Of a stretch of DNA of 64,000 nt, positions 51,704 to 60,800 are shown piece after piece. This DNA comes from Croceivirga sp009797885 (GTDB taxonomy: Bacteria > Bacteroidota > Bacteroidia > Flavobacteriales > Flavobacteriaceae). Each line of letters starts with the position of its first letter. The stretch's first letter is position 1. A program made the translations under genes and the position numbers. The notes under the pieces were generated by a model, which had not been told where the DNA came from, did no database searches, and saw only the letters and a list, made by a program, of their open reading frames with translations. The stretch spans positions 3,410,001 to 3,474,000 of the forward strand of contig AP035880.1 of NCBI GenBank assembly GCA_045866215.1, in the 5' to 3' direction.

Positions 51704-53884
51704 TTAGGGTCCATCATAGACATCTCCATTAATTTTCCAGATTTGATAGGCGGGAGCCTGTATTAGAACAGGTTCAAAATACGGAGAATCCTTTTGCAAC
51801 AAGTACAACTTAACTAATGTCGTATTAGCCATTTCCTTGGACATGGCGGCACCAAAACCAGTGCTCTTGTCCCATTGAAATACAAAACGATCGTCCTTGG
51901 CACCCTTTAATGGAGTTTGGGGAGGGAACCTTTTTGAGTTGGCCCGGATACCATCAAAAGTGGACAGGGATTGAAAGTATCGTTTTTGGTTAAGATAATT
52001 TGCCATACCGCTTTGCCTATCCAGACTAATCTGACGGTTTGTTACTTCGTTACCCTGCTCCTTAAGACCATTAAAGGTAAGGAAAAGAGGTAGTCCCATT
52101 GTTTTTCCAGTTCCCAAATCCGAATGCCCTTGTTTAAACCAGGATGCGGTCTGTGTCATTTTATAATACGTAAATAAATAGATGTCCTTCTCTTGTTTGG
52201 GATACAAAAAGGACAACCATTCTTCCACAGTGGTGAATTTATCCGCTTGTGGGAGGCGACCGTTCCGTTGCGCTTTCCTTAACCACTGTGCGGCCTTTTC
52301 CGGAGTCTGGGACAATACGTGTCCTAAAAACACAAAAGTCTCTTTTATATTGGGGAACAGGGCGTACAGATCGTGCATGCCCTGGATACCATGTACGCTA
52401 TAAAACTGCATATAATTTGCTGCCAGGGACAGGTCTTCGACCGCCAACGGGAAATACAGATAATAGGAGACCTCCAGCGAAAATCCACCATCAAGAAAAG
52501 TGCCCCTGTTCAAATAATACTGAATTTGATAGCCCAGATCCAGATCCGTCCAAATATTGGAATCTACCGGGGTGTTTTTTTCAAGGGCATCCAACAACGT
52601 TCTATTTTCGAACACCGCGGCCTTTTCATAATTCTTGGTAATGGTACCATAAGTTGAAAAAACACCTATTAGCACTATGATCAGGGTCATTGCATAAATA
52701 AGGGTGGGCTTTAGTCTGCCCCTAAAATCAAACAACAACTGGATAACATACCCGATGGCCAGCGCCATTAGGGGAGCTGAAAATATGATAAAGCGATTGC
52801 CTGCAATAAAAGGTAGGAAGCCCAACAAAATGGGCATGGTAAGAAACAATGTCCTTACCCTAAGTTTCCAGATCAATAGGACAAAGCCCAGAAGCATCAG
52901 AAAAGAAATAAACCGATTATCAGTCGTCTTTTCCAAAAAGCCGCTCAAGCTTACCTTGTCCAACTCTGCAATACCCAAATTGTTTGGAAAGTCCGTATTG
53001 GGATCCAATAACAATTCAAAAATGGAAAACACCTGGTCTTTGATTACATACAATCCCAGTAAAACAATCATCCCCAACAGACTGTACTTGACAAGTGTTT
53101 TTTTGGTTTTATAAAAAAAGAACAAGGCCACTGACAAAGGCACCAGGGCCGATAAGACAGCAACACTATTCGCATTGTCCCACCATAGGAAATAAAGGGC
53201 GGTGCATACAAATCCGGAGATTAAAAATCGATAACGCCGGTGATCCTGTAGTTGCCCAAATTGCAAAAACAAATACGTGTTAAGAACAAGAAAAACAACA
53301 TTTAGACAATCGGTATCAAATACACCTATGCGTGTTCGTATAACATAGGTCAGGGAAATTATTGAAAAAAGGGCGGCGGACAGTGCCGAAACCCTGTTCA
53401 GATGGAATCCCCGGCACAAAAAAAAGAGGACGACCGCCAGTAGGGAGGATAGGACGACCGGCATAAAAATGGCAACCGTGGTCAGGGGAATGGCCGTTAT
53501 ATTGCTGATCGTTACTGTTAACAAAGCCAGTAGGGGAGGAATATAAGGACGTTCCTTACCGTTGGGGACATATCTTTTTTCATCAAAACCATCATAGACA
53601 CCTTCTTGGACATCCTTGGCGAGTTGCAAATAATAGTAACTGTCAAAATTGGCCATTTGATATTCGCCCTGATACTGAAAAGCGGTTTTATGCTTTTGCC
53701 AGACGGAAAAGTCTTCATACCGTAAATACATGGCAAAAAGAACAATGGCGAACAATCCAATCCAGGTTCCGATTTTTTGAAGTCTTCTTTTTCTTCGAAT
53801 ATTCATTTGTAGTGGATGGGTCCCTCTTGAACCCTTTTTAGGTCTAGCTTCGTCCCGAAGCCTGGTACTATGCTTTTTTTTCAT
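51704..53884 (-). CDS. STT3/PglB-like oligosaccharyltransferase, copy 1
   Basis: 726-aa polytopic membrane protein resembling the STT3 subunit family (PglB in Campylobacter, AglB in archaea), which moves a lipid-linked glycan to a protein Asn. Seen: a first-loop motif ANFDSYYYLQLA with the catalytic Asp, the conserved YVPNGKERPYIPP-type loop, a DxD-type motif in TRIGVFDTDCLN, about 11-13 transmembrane helices, and a C-terminal soluble domain. The WWDYG acceptor-Ser/Thr-reading motif position reads LDLGYQIQYYL, so the Asp is kept. It is last of a four-gene minus-strand cluster. The acceptor protein and glycan are unknown; enzymes of this family are not usual in Bacteroidota. Confidence 0.85.
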   Translation of the reverse strand: MKKKHSTRLRDEARPKKGSRGTHPLQMNIRRKRRLQKIGTWIGLFAIVLFAMYLRYEDFSVWQKHKTAFQYQGEYQMANFDSYYYLQLAKDVQEGVYDGFDEKRYVPNGKERPYIPPLLALLTVTISNITAIPLTTVAIFMPVVLSSLLAVVLFFLCRGFHLNRVSALSAALFSIISLTYVIRTRIGVFDTDCLNVVFLVLNTYLFLQFGQLQDHRRYRFLISGFVCTALYFLWWDNANSVAVLSALVPLSVALFFFYKTKKTLVKYSLLGMIVLLGLYVIKDQVFSIFELLLDPNTDFPNNLGIAELDKVSLSGFLEKTTDNRFISFLMLLGFVLLIWKLRVRTLFLTMPILLGFLPFIAGNRFIIFSAPLMALAIGYVIQLLFDFRGRLKPTLIYAMTLIIVLIGVFSTYGTITKNYEKAAVFENRTLLDALEKNTPVDSNIWTDLDLGYQIQYYLNRGTFLDGGFSLEVSYYLYFPLAVEDLSLAANYMQFYSVHGIQGMHDLYALFPNIKETFVFLGHVLSQTPEKAAQWLRKAQRNGRLPQADKFTTVEEWLSFLYPKQEKDIYLFTYYKMTQTASWFKQGHSDLGTGKTMGLPLFLTFNGLKEQGNEVTNRQISLDRQSGMANYLNQKRYFQSLSTFDGIRANSKRFPPQTPLKGAKDDRFVFQWDKSTGFGAAMSKEMANTTLVKLYLLQKDSPYFEPVLIQAPAYQIWKINGDVYDGP

Positions 53885-54138
53885 TGTTTTCCAAAAATTG
53901 GTTCATTTGAACAGTCGGAGAATCATGGTCTTGTGATTTGGTTGGTTCCGGTCGTTTCTTAGCTACAGGGCTTTTTCGTCCTTAGGACGCTTTTTTCGTG
54001 GTTTTGGTGTCCATTTCCCCAAATAAACCTGGAAAATCCATTGTCATGGGGTGGATTCCCTTTGGTGGTGTCAAACGTGGGTGGGTAAAACATAAATGGG
54101 TTCGACCGGATGCTGGGAGGATTGTCATAAATACGGTG

Positions 54139-55347
54139 TTATCTGCTCGCCACTGAAATTAGACTTAGAATGAAACTGTAAAAAATGATTTGGATTCCCA
54201 GAATGATCGGGACAGTGGAAAGCAATATTGTTTTTACGAAAAAAGTAGGTTGCAATTCTGAAAACCCTGTGTTTCCCCACAGATTAAAATTGATGATAAA
54301 CAACACTATTCCAAGAAGTAGGACAATTAATCCGGTACATATACCTTTTTCCAATGTGAATATGCGATAGAAATGGTATAGTCCATTGCTTCCGGGTAGT
54401 AGGCCGCTTGTTACCCTGAATGTTTTTACAAAGACGTGGAAGAATATGAACTGGATTCCTACAAGGAAAACAAAGGACAGTACAATCAATGTGTGTATAT
54501 CAAAACCCACATTGCCTATTTGAATGGGGCCCATAAGGATCAGTCCTCCACCTACGGATGATAGGATCAACAACGAAAGGCCGGGAATAAGGAACAACCA
54601 TTTAGGAGAAAACATCAATAAAAACCGCAAATGCCTCCACCCATCCCGAAAGGTGCGCAAATGGGGAGGGCGCGACCTTCCGTCAGGGGATAAGGTTGTG
54701 GGCACTTCCGATATCCTCATGTTCATTAGGGAAGCTTTGACAACCATTTCAGAGGCAAACTCCATACCTATGGTCTTAAGGTTCATTTTTTCGTACGCTA
54801 CTTTGCTAAATGCCCGTAAACCACAATGGAAATCCCCGATTTTGACCTTAAAAAACAATCTACCAATGAATGATAGCACCGGGTTACCGACATATTTGTG
54901 TAGAAAGGGCATTGCAGTTTTGGCGATGCCGCCCTTAAACCGATTTCCCATCACCAGATCATTTCCCTCCCTTAACTTTTCAAGAAATGGCAGTAAATTG
55001 GAGAAATCATAACTATCATCGCAATCACCTATGATGACATACGTTCCTATGGCATTGTTTATGCCCTCCCGTAAAGCCGAACCATAGCCCTTTAGTTTTG
55101 CATGGACCACCTTCACCCCCAATTTTTCGGCAATTTTAATAGAACCGTCCGCACTCCCATTGTCAGAAATGATCACTTCTCCCAAAACGTTGTGCCTTTT
55201 AAGGAAATCCTGGGCCTTTTTTATACAGATGGCCAATGTTTCCGCCTCATTGAGACATGGCATTACAATGGATACTTCCATGGGTGAAGTGTCATTATTT
55301 TTGGGCATGGCCGTAGTTTTGCCCACAGCTGTTCCAGGTGCTATCAT
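54139..55347 (-). CDS. Polyprenyl-phosphate-type glycosyltransferase (GT2) with membrane C-terminus
   Basis: About 402 aa. The N-terminal GT2 domain (VSIVMPCLNEAETLAICI, VIISDNGSADGSIKIAE, VIIGDCDDSYDF, then GLRAFSKVAYEKM) resembles dolichol/undecaprenyl-phosphate hexose synthases. The C-terminal half has about four membrane helices, which fits making a lipid-linked sugar for the neighbouring STT3-like proteins. I chose the ATG at 55347 because it overlaps the stop of the upstream STT3-like gene (ATGA) and has AAAGGA upstream; the longest frame begins at 55371. Which nucleotide sugar is used is unknown. Confidence 0.88.
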   Translation of the reverse strand: MIAPGTAVGKTTAMPKNNDTSPMEVSIVMPCLNEAETLAICIKKAQDFLKRHNVLGEVIISDNGSADGSIKIAEKLGVKVVHAKLKGYGSALREGINNAIGTYVIIGDCDDSYDFSNLLPFLEKLREGNDLVMGNRFKGGIAKTAMPFLHKYVGNPVLSFIGRLFFKVKIGDFHCGLRAFSKVAYEKMNLKTIGMEFASEMVVKASLMNMRISEVPTTLSPDGRSRPPHLRTFRDGWRHLRFLLMFSPKWLFLIPGLSLLILSSVGGGLILMGPIQIGNVGFDIHTLIVLSFVFLVGIQFIFFHVFVKTFRVTSGLLPGSNGLYHFYRIFTLEKGICTGLIVLLLGIVLFIINFNLWGNTGFSELQPTFFVKTILLSTVPIILGIQIIFYSFILSLISVASR

Positions 55348-57473
55348 TGCCTTGTTCCTTTGATTTTCCATATTTGATAGTGTGGTGTGTTCAAGGATAC
55401 CGGTTCAAAATATCCATCACCGTCTTCCTGCATAAAGAGCCGCATCAATGTGGTCTTCGCCACATCCTTGGAGATGATGGCCCCAAAACGGGTTTTGCTG
55501 TTCCATATAAAGGTGTAAGGGGATGGGTTGTGCCGGCTTGTTTTAGCAAATGATGTTTTTTTCAACACTTGGCCATCATGGGTGAACATGTTCTGAAAGA
55601 TGAACCTGCCTCCCGTCCTTGTGAGTGCCTGTCCCGTTGTTAGGTCCAATTTGAACTCGTTATTGAAAATTGAGTTGTCGTTTTTCTGCAGGTTGGAAAA
55701 GGATTGAAAGAAGGCCTCACCCTTTAGGGCTCCGGTTTCCAGATCTACCGTGCCTTGTTTGAACCATGACGGTGTCTGCAATATGATTTGATGTAGGAAG
55801 AGGTAAATATCCTCGGTTTGTTCGGGATATAGGAACGACGTCCATTCCTGCAAGGTGTCCAATCCTTCAACTTTTGGATATTGGCCGTCCGCAAGACCGG
55901 AATCCAATAGGGGCGTGGCACCGTCAATATCTTTGGAAAGTATGGTTTTGAGGAATGCAAAGGTTTTGGCCTCGGTCCCAAAAAGGGCATACAGTTTTTC
56001 CATACCTTTCTTGCCATGTTTGCCATAAAACCTCATAAAGTTGGCAGAGAGGGCAAAATTGTCAGCTGCCAGGGGGAAATGCAGGTAGTAATTGATTTCC
56101 CCACCGAATTCCCCGTCGGCATAGGTGTTTTTGTCCAAATAGTAATGGATTTGGTGGCCGATGCCCCAATTGGTCCATATATTGGCATTTTCCGGAGTAA
56201 ACCTTTTCAGGGGACCCAAAAGGGCCTTGCTTTTTACAAAAGGCACCTGATGCATCTTCGGGATAACCTTGTTATAGTTGCTGTAAAGGCCCAGACCCAT
56301 AAGAAAAGCGCAGGCCAGATACACAAATTTGGTATGTTTCCGAGGGGTTATATGGAAGAGAAGTTCCACAAGGGAACCTATGCCCAATGCCAATATTGGC
56401 GAGGCAAAAATCAAAAAACGGTTTCCCGCAAAGAAGGGCAATAGGCCCAATCCTATGGGGACCGCAAAGAATAGGGCCTTTCGTTTTTGTTTCACAAAAA
56501 AATGGACAAGCCCCACTATGATCAGCAGATATAGAAAACTGTTGGCATAGGTGGTCTCCATGTATTCGGTGATTCCAACGGGCACCAATTCCCCAATAAT
56601 ATCCTGGAGGTGAAAAGAATTTTGTTCGTTTCCAAGAACCAAATTCATGATATTGATGACCTCCTCTTTCACCACGAGCAAACCGCTTCCACCAAGTAGT
56701 GCCAGGAAACCGTATACGTGCCATTTATGCTTTGTGTCGAAATAGAAAATGAAAGCAACAAAAAGAGGGACCAGAAATGAGAAAATAACAACGCTGCTTG
56801 CGTTGTACCAAAAGGTGTAAAATAAAAAGGTGTTCAAAATGGCCAATAGCAAAAACCGAAAACGCCGATTATTTTGCGATTTGGCAAAGCATAGGAACAA
56901 ATAACAGTTAAGGAGTACAAAGACCACATTAAGGCAATCGGTATCAAAAAAACCGATACGTGTTCTGGAGATATCCGTAATGGAGATGGTAGAAAAGAAA
57001 GTGGCAACCAATGCCCCTATTCGACTAAAAGCTAATTTTCGTGCCAAGTTATAGATTAGGGGGACTATGAACGCGGATAAAAAAATCGTGATGAACAAGG
57101 CTACAGCGGAAAGTGGAATACCCGTTATTCTGTGTACGGCCACAGTAATCGCGGATAACAATGGTGGTATGGCCGGCCTTACCGCCCCATTGGGCACATT
57201 GCGTTTTTCATCCAACGAATCATAGGTTCCTTCATTGAAATCTTTGGCATGTTGTAGGTTGATATAGGCATCAAGACTTCCCATGATGTACTCGCCTTGG
57301 TATTGAAAAACGGCCTTGTTTTTTTGCCAGTCGATAAAATCCTCATAGCGTAAAAAAATGGAAAGAGCTACAATGAATGCCAATGCCATTACGGTGGCTA
57401 TGGACTTTTGGCGACTTGTTGCTAAAAAATCCTTTGGTTGTTGGGGTGGGTTAACTTGGGCTAATGGTTTCAA
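55344..57473 (-). CDS. STT3/PglB-like oligosaccharyltransferase, copy 2 with altered WWDYG motif
   Basis: 709 aa, paralogue of the protein at 51704 with the same layout: a loop-1 motif LDAYINLQHA, NVPNGAVRPAIPP, TRIGFFDTDCLN, about 11-13 helices and a C-terminal soluble domain. The WWDYG position reads WGIGHQIHYYL, so the Asp that reads the Ser/Thr of the sequon is replaced. Loop-1 Asp and the DxD are kept, so it may use other acceptors or act as a partner of copy 1. It overlaps the glycosyltransferase start by 4 bp, so they are co-translated. Function is inferred from the family. Confidence 0.85.
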   Translation of the reverse strand: MKPLAQVNPPQQPKDFLATSRQKSIATVMALAFIVALSIFLRYEDFIDWQKNKAVFQYQGEYIMGSLDAYINLQHAKDFNEGTYDSLDEKRNVPNGAVRPAIPPLLSAITVAVHRITGIPLSAVALFITIFLSAFIVPLIYNLARKLAFSRIGALVATFFSTISITDISRTRIGFFDTDCLNVVFVLLNCYLFLCFAKSQNNRRFRFLLLAILNTFLFYTFWYNASSVVIFSFLVPLFVAFIFYFDTKHKWHVYGFLALLGGSGLLVVKEEVINIMNLVLGNEQNSFHLQDIIGELVPVGITEYMETTYANSFLYLLIIVGLVHFFVKQKRKALFFAVPIGLGLLPFFAGNRFLIFASPILALGIGSLVELLFHITPRKHTKFVYLACAFLMGLGLYSNYNKVIPKMHQVPFVKSKALLGPLKRFTPENANIWTNWGIGHQIHYYLDKNTYADGEFGGEINYYLHFPLAADNFALSANFMRFYGKHGKKGMEKLYALFGTEAKTFAFLKTILSKDIDGATPLLDSGLADGQYPKVEGLDTLQEWTSFLYPEQTEDIYLFLHQIILQTPSWFKQGTVDLETGALKGEAFFQSFSNLQKNDNSIFNNEFKLDLTTGQALTRTGGRFIFQNMFTHDGQVLKKTSFAKTSRHNPSPYTFIWNSKTRFGAIISKDVAKTTLMRLFMQEDGDGYFEPVSLNTPHYQIWKIKGTRQ

Positions 57474-57777
57474 TTTGCTTTATATTTTCAAAGCATCATG
57501 ACTATAAAAAATACAAGGACTCGTGGGTGGGTATCATTAGTTGGCCCTAAATGCAGTTTACGGACCAATGCTGTACCCTACCGGAGATTTCATTATGTAA
57601 AGGAAGAAAAGGTGCATTTTTGCTGAAAGAGGAAAGTAATAAGCGGGATGTATGTCGAACAACTGTTTCCTTTTTGAAAAAATAGGAACTCCTCGTATGC
57701 GCACTTAAGGAGTAGCTTAGAAACGATTTTTAGGAATCCTAATGGTTTCCCCCAGGTTTTCCATCTTGGAAAGAAAA
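57474..57777. other. Gap within the glycosylation cluster
   Basis: About 300 bp; no gene supported. A 139-codon minus frame (57593-58012) overlaps the real gene's end and is a shadow. Confidence 0.35.
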
Positions 57778-58566
57778 TCAAGTAATACTGCTCAGGTCCA
57801 CCTTGCGTACAATAGCGTAAACTTTTGTTAAAAGTTTGGCAATTGCCCTGCCCCAAATTCGTTTCAAAATTTCGAATTCTTCGGTTTGTGCAGCCCCACT
57901 GGCCAAGGTTGCAGAGGTTTCGGACCCAATATGAATACGACGATTTACCAGTTTTTTGGGGATATACGTAAAACTCCCATCCATTTTGGCTATCTCCAGC
58001 CAGGCTATCCAATCCAACGCAAATCTAAAATGGGAAGAAAACGAAAATCCTTTTAGGATTTTGGTGTTATAGGTCACAGTAGGACAACAAATGGAATTGC
58101 CAAAAATCAACACCAGTCTTTTTAGTATTTTGCTTTTATAGGACGACTTAATAATAAAGGGAAACAGCGATATTTTTTTGACAATGGCATTGAATGTACT
58201 CTTTTTACAGCTGCCATTGACCACATCCCAATAATCCGTGAAAACTATGGAACTTCCTTCTATACTTTTCATCACTTCCTGCACGTAGTTTGGCGCATAA
58301 ACATCATCTTGGTGTGCAATGGTCACGTAGTCGGAATTGGCCATTGAAAGTGCAAAATTCCAATCCTTGGCAATTCCTGTTTTTTCTTGGGTATTGACAT
58401 AATAGGGTATCCCGTATTTTTTTGCCAACTCCCTTGTGCTTGCCATAGGTGTGGCAGTGGTAATCACAATATCACTGGCCACAATTTGCCTTTTTAAGCT
58501 CATGATGCACATCTCCAAATAGGGTGGTTCTTTGTAAACCGGAATTATAAATGTGTGCCTCCCCAT
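57778..58566 (-). CDS. Glycosyltransferase family 2 enzyme
   Basis: 262-aa GT2 of the GT-A fold, probably adding a sugar to a glycan or lipid carrier. Seen: FIIPVYKEPPYLEMCIMSL at the N-terminus, the acidic metal site in VTIAHQDDVYAPNYV (DD in place of DxD), and a later HFRFALDWIAWLEIAK segment typical of the acceptor region. No membrane helices. It is the first gene of the minus-strand cluster with the two STT3-like proteins, so it may build the transferred glycan; that is inference. Confidence 0.88.
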   Translation of the reverse strand: MGRHTFIIPVYKEPPYLEMCIMSLKRQIVASDIVITTATPMASTRELAKKYGIPYYVNTQEKTGIAKDWNFALSMANSDYVTIAHQDDVYAPNYVQEVMKSIEGSSIVFTDYWDVVNGSCKKSTFNAIVKKISLFPFIIKSSYKSKILKRLVLIFGNSICCPTVTYNTKILKGFSFSSHFRFALDWIAWLEIAKMDGSFTYIPKKLVNRRIHIGSETSATLASGAAQTEEFEILKRIWGRAIAKLLTKVYAIVRKVDLSSIT

Positions 58567-59000
58567 CCTTTACGATCAAGTTTTTGTTTTGTCTCAGTAA
58601 AGCCGTTTTTTGAATACGATGTTTTACAAAAAGGGCAAACTATTCAAAAAAAAGCTACTTAATGCAAAAGCGAATACTTAAACGGGGATATATGGGGATA
58701 AGTGGGCGCTGTAGAGGCCTGCGACAAAAGGTATTTTTGTTGATTATGCGTATAGCATCTCCGAAGCATTGGCGCCCTATCCTAATTTGTTTTTACTCAA
58801 ACCCAATTGCGATGGAGGCATCCAATTGAGGCCACCATAAATCCTACTAGCGCAATTGGATTTTTATGGATGGGAAGAACATGAGGTCCCATTGCATCGG
58901 GTGTATTGAAAAGCAAGACACTTGACGCTTCAAAGGGTCGCATTCCCATGCTTGATGGCCATTGCTCCCAAAGATTTTGTGCAAATAGGATGTTATTGTA
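58567..59000. other. Divergent intergenic region
   Basis: No gene supported. On the minus strand a degenerate direct repeat lies before the GT2 gene: CACTTAT at 58704-58698, 13 bp, then CGTTTAA; only four of seven bases match in the second box, but a CGCTTTTGC follows as in the other copies. Confidence 0.35.
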
Positions 59001-59030
59001 CACTTATTTTTTCCATGAACCACTTATGCA
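59001..59030 (+). promoter_or_regulatory. Direct-repeat element before leader at 59 kb
   Basis: CACTTAT (59001-59007), 13 bp, CACTTATGCA (59021-59030). Both boxes perfect; followed by ATGTTCTTTGCTCC. Confidence 0.65.
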
Positions 59031-59034
59031 ATGT

Positions 59035-59246
59035 TCTTTGCTCCTCTTACCGGCCTTAGCTAGTTTCGGGTCGTTCAGTTTCAGGAAACCATAGCTAACA
59101 ACGTTCTCTGGTAGATATGGTCCTGTTCTTACAGATTGGGATTTCTTGGCTGGATACTTTTCTAGTGTTTAGAGCAGGGGAGGACTGGCGTATTAATCTG
59201 GTTGTCAAAATTTCCATCCTTAAGTGCCGGTTCTCCCCATTTTTTG
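59035..59246 (+). ncRNA. Leader-type copy of the structured RNA, before regulator paralogue 2
   Basis: Shared block GATTGGGATTTCTTGGCTGG is complete at 59138-59157. Upstream arms include TTAGCTA (59057-59063) with TAGCTAA (59093-59099). It ends in a terminator-like hairpin (next entry) 40 bp before the regulator gene. So the gene might be read only when this terminator is overcome, or the RNA is released as a separate product. Confidence 0.55.
59177..59245 (+). terminator. Putative attenuator/terminator of the leader at 59 kb
   Basis: GGGGAGGACTGGC (59177-59189) pairs, with two G-U pairs, with GCCGGTTCTCCCC (59226-59238), followed by ATTTTTT to 59245. It stands between the direct repeat and the regulator start at 59286. 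Confidence 0.55.
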
Positions 59247-59285
59247 CGATTTCCACTGCTAAAATCCAAACTGATGATATATGAC

Positions 59286-59690
59286 ATGAAAGGATGCTCA
59301 AAAATCATGGGCAAAAGGATCAGACAACTAAGGACCAAGGTTTACCTCAAAACCCAGGAGGAGTTTGTTGAGATGGTCAATGGATACTTAAACCGAAAAC
59401 AGCTTTTGGATGACGAGGGGAAGTTTACCCAAAACACAATGGCAAGGCTGGAGACAAAGGATGACATCACGTCGACACGACTGTACCACTTGCTCAACTT
59501 TTTGTACGACACCAAGTGTATAAATCCCGCCTGGGTCATATTGGAGCGGAATCTGTCCCATGCACCATATCTCAGAAAGGTTCCCGGCAATATTGACCTA
59601 TTTGCTTTGAAAAAAGATATCCGGGAGTATCAGCGCCGGATAGACGAGCGTCTGGAGACCATCATGCATTTTTACGGCCTTGGATTATAG
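59286..59690 (+). CDS. XRE-like helix-turn-helix regulator, paralogue 2
   Basis: 134-aa paralogue of the protein at 23779: IMGKRIRQLRTKVYLKTQEEF, insert with NGYLNRKQLLDDEGK, FTQNTMARLE, then LLNFLYDTKCINPAWVILERN and a C-terminal helix. Start placed at the ATG conserved in all paralogues. The frame is open to 59202, and its upstream codons are also similar between copies (LLKSKLMIYDM against LPKSKLLISDM), so a longer form is possible. Expected to bind DNA; the direct repeat upstream of each paralogue is an obvious candidate site. Followed by a methyltransferase gene after 124 bp. Confidence 0.75.
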   Translation: MKGCSKIMGKRIRQLRTKVYLKTQEEFVEMVNGYLNRKQLLDDEGKFTQNTMARLETKDDITSTRLYHLLNFLYDTKCINPAWVILERNLSHAPYLRKVPGNIDLFALKKDIREYQRRIDERLETIMHFYGLGL

Positions 59691-59814
59691 CCGTGTTGTG
59701 ATTTAGTGTAAAAATCGAACGTGATACCATCTTGGAAAAGAGGCATTTAGTGCGGTTCGGGCAACCTTGCCAAAGAAATACACAGGAAAATAAACTCAAA
59801 TCCATACCCTTACC

Positions 59815-60555
59815 ATGGCAACGGACTATAATACCATTGCAAAGGAATATCAAGCTTCGAAAATGCAGCCGTGGCGAAAGCATATCGAAGGATTTTCTTT
59901 GTTCAAATTGACAGGGGATTTATCGAACAAGACAGTGCTTGATCTGGCCTGTGGAGAAGGTTTTTATACCAGGCAGCTAAAACTAAGGGGTGCGGGCCAT
60001 GTTGAAGGAGTCGATATTTCAAAAGCAATGATCCAGCTCGCAAGGAAGGCCGAAGACCGGAATCCTCTGGGAATTACCTATCACGAGCACGATGCCTTAA
60101 CGCTAGTGTTGCCTAAAAAATTTGACCTTATCACCGCTTCCTATTTGCTTAATTATGCCAAGACCCCTGAGGAACTGATTCAATTTGGAAAAGTCATTTC
60201 AAATCATTTAAAGCCCGGGGGCCGTTTTGTTACAATTAATAGCAATCCCGATTATAAAGCCCCTGTGGACACACTGTACAAATATGGATTTACACGGGAA
60301 AACAAAAGTTATTCGGAGGGAGGGGAAATCATATATCGCTTTTTCTCATCGGATGGGAGTCATATTGATGTAATCAATTACCACCTGGAAAAATTGACCC
60401 ATGAAATTGCTTTTAAAAAAGTGGGATTGTCAAATATTCAGTGGCACACCATCGAGTTGTCCCCAGAGGGAAAAGAAGAGTTTGGAATCGACTTTTGGCA
60501 ACCTATTCTGGAAACGCAACCCGTGATTGGCCTTTCCTGTGATAAAAGTTTTTAA
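59815..60555 (+). CDS. Class I SAM-dependent methyltransferase
   Basis: 246 aa. Rossmann-type methyltransferase with motif I VLDLACGEGFYTRQL near residues 42-56, motif II acidic VEGVDIS, and motif IV-like FDLITASYLLNYAKTPEEL, then LKPGGRFVTIN. This is the Methyltransf_11/25 pattern of small-molecule methyltransferases. The substrate cannot be told. Start supported by METs at the N-terminus and an ordinary spacing. It may be in one transcript with the following transporter genes, but a 38-bp gap and different role make this uncertain. Confidence 0.88.
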   Translation: MATDYNTIAKEYQASKMQPWRKHIEGFSLFKLTGDLSNKTVLDLACGEGFYTRQLKLRGAGHVEGVDISKAMIQLARKAEDRNPLGITYHEHDALTLVLPKKFDLITASYLLNYAKTPEELIQFGKVISNHLKPGGRFVTINSNPDYKAPVDTLYKYGFTRENKSYSEGGEIIYRFFSSDGSHIDVINYHLEKLTHEIAFKKVGLSNIQWHTIELSPEGKEEFGIDFWQPILETQPVIGLSCDKSF

Positions 60556-60593
60556 CCATATTTACCATTGTAAACAAAGAATCAAAATTTAAT

Positions 60594-60797
60594 ATGCAAA
60601 CGAAAAAAGTATTCCCAAACTGGGTATGGTTCATTTATATACTGTTGTTTTCCCTTTCCATTCCCTGGTATTTGCCCAAGGGCCTAATCATGCACTTGAC
60701 CTTTGGCTTGCCATTATGGTTGGTACTGTGTATTGCGGCCATATTTGGTATCGTATTGTTTACGTTATGGATTATTGGAAAATTTTGGAGGGAGTAA
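60594..60797 (+). CDS. DUF3311-like small membrane protein
   Basis: 67 aa with two transmembrane helices (WFIYILLFSLSIPWYL and PLWLVLCIAAIFGIVLFTLWII), ending KFWRE. Small two-helix proteins of the DUF3311 type commonly precede sodium:solute symporter genes, as here (the symporter starts 3 bp after its stop). Probable accessory subunit or partner of the symporter; assignment is by size, topology and context. Confidence 0.75.
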   Translation: MQTKKVFPNWVWFIYILLFSLSIPWYLPKGLIMHLTFGLPLWLVLCIAAIFGIVLFTLWIIGKFWRE

Positions 60798-60800
60798 GCT

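Noticed and set aside
53977..53996. Rho-independent terminator CGTCC-TTA-GGACG plus T-run
   Set aside because: It reads on the plus strand where no gene ends; on the minus strand, where the genes lie, the hairpin is followed by A residues.
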